5,323 nucleotides of DNA from Chryseobacterium sp. (GTDB lineage: Bacteria; Bacteroidota; Bacteroidia; Flavobacteriales; Weeksellaceae). The DNA is taken from assembly GCA_030146295.1 (NCBI GenBank), contig JASLCD010000077.1:1-5323 (forward strand). The letters are read 5' to 3'. The notes under the pieces were generated by a model that was given only the letters and a program-made list of their open reading frames with translations, was not told the DNA's origin and did no database searches. The first letter of the stretch is position 1, and each line of letters opens with the position of its first letter. This document shows positions 5,256 through 5,323 of the stretch, one piece after another. Position numbers and translations under genes: made by a program.

Positions 5256-5257
5256 GT

Positions 5258-5323
5258 GTGTATATAGATAAAGAAGATTTAGACGAATTAGAGTTTCCGC
5301 AATTGCTCGCGGAAATCTCCCCA
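5258..5323 (+). CDS. mutS2: MutS2-like DNA-binding protein, N-terminal 22 residues (partial at the right edge)
   Basis: The visible peptide begins with a GTG-encoded start and continues YIDKEDLDELEFPQLLAEIS. From memory of the family this fits the N-terminus of MutS2 in Chryseobacterium and relatives, where the first helix contains LEFPQLL. MutS2 is a MutS-like ATPase with a C-terminal Smr nuclease domain; members suppress homologous recombination or rescue collided ribosomes, depending on the species. None of those domains is visible here. The frame is stopped at 5246-5248 and has no ATG after that stop, so GTG at 5258 is the only standard start upstream of the conserved helix. It is transcribed away from the decayed region at 4806-5255. 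Confidence 0.72.
   Translation, partial: MYIDKEDLDELEFPQLLAEISP

Noticed and set aside
5256..5323. Minus-strand frame continuing from the coding remnant to the right edge
   Set aside because: The + strand peptide here fits the conserved MutS2 N-terminus and has its own promoter box. The antisense openness is most simply a shadow.
1..5323. tRNA, rRNA, CRISPR array, insertion sequence, phage or defence module
   Set aside because: Both strands were read for these. No repeat-spacer pattern, transposase motif, terminal inverted repeats or RNA-gene-like stretch was found.

Overview
The window looks like a piece of a Flavobacteriia chromosome, most probably Chryseobacterium or a close relative in the Weeksellaceae. 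The reasons are the AT-rich DNA, promoters of the Bacteroidota type (TAnnTTTG -7 box, sometimes with an upstream TTTG), start regions without strong Shine-Dalgarno sequences, lipoproteins with short signal peptides, and a MutS2-like N-terminus at the right edge that fits this group. The genus is an inference from protein character and not from any search.

Layout from left to right. (1) Positions 1-274 hold the possible 3' end of an unrecognised gene, then an AT-rich stretch with a promoter box. (2) A 394-residue lipoprotein (275-1459, +) ends in a good intrinsic terminator. (3) A short + strand pair follows: a DUF456-type membrane protein (1536-2027) and a small DSRCP-motif lipoprotein (2045-2554). 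(4) Uracil-DNA glycosylase ung (2541-3182, -) is convergent with the pair and overlaps it by 14 bp. A strong terminator-like hairpin for the + strand pair lies inside ung. (5) Upstream of ung, also on the minus strand, are a family-3 membrane acyltransferase (3219-4223) and a RimJ/RimL-type GNAT acetyltransferase (4270-4791). They probably form a transcription unit driven from a promoter near 4964-4995. (6) Positions 4792-5257 contain no intact gene but are not featureless. They hold a signal-peptide-like micro-ORF just in front of the GNAT gene, and a frameshifted, 5'-truncated coding remnant. (7) At the right edge, mutS2 begins (5258, +) from a GTG placed exactly where a leaderless transcript would start.

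The genes do not form one pathway. Two genome-maintenance genes (ung, mutS2) share an almost identical leaderless start arrangement. Two acyl-transfer genes are probably co-transcribed. Three envelope proteins occupy the left half. I found no RNA gene, CRISPR array, insertion sequence or clear defence system. The points most worth a second look are the terminator buried in ung, the matched leaderless promoters, the decayed region at 4806-5255 with its AAATTTA shift site, and the Cys/His module inserted in the large lipoprotein.
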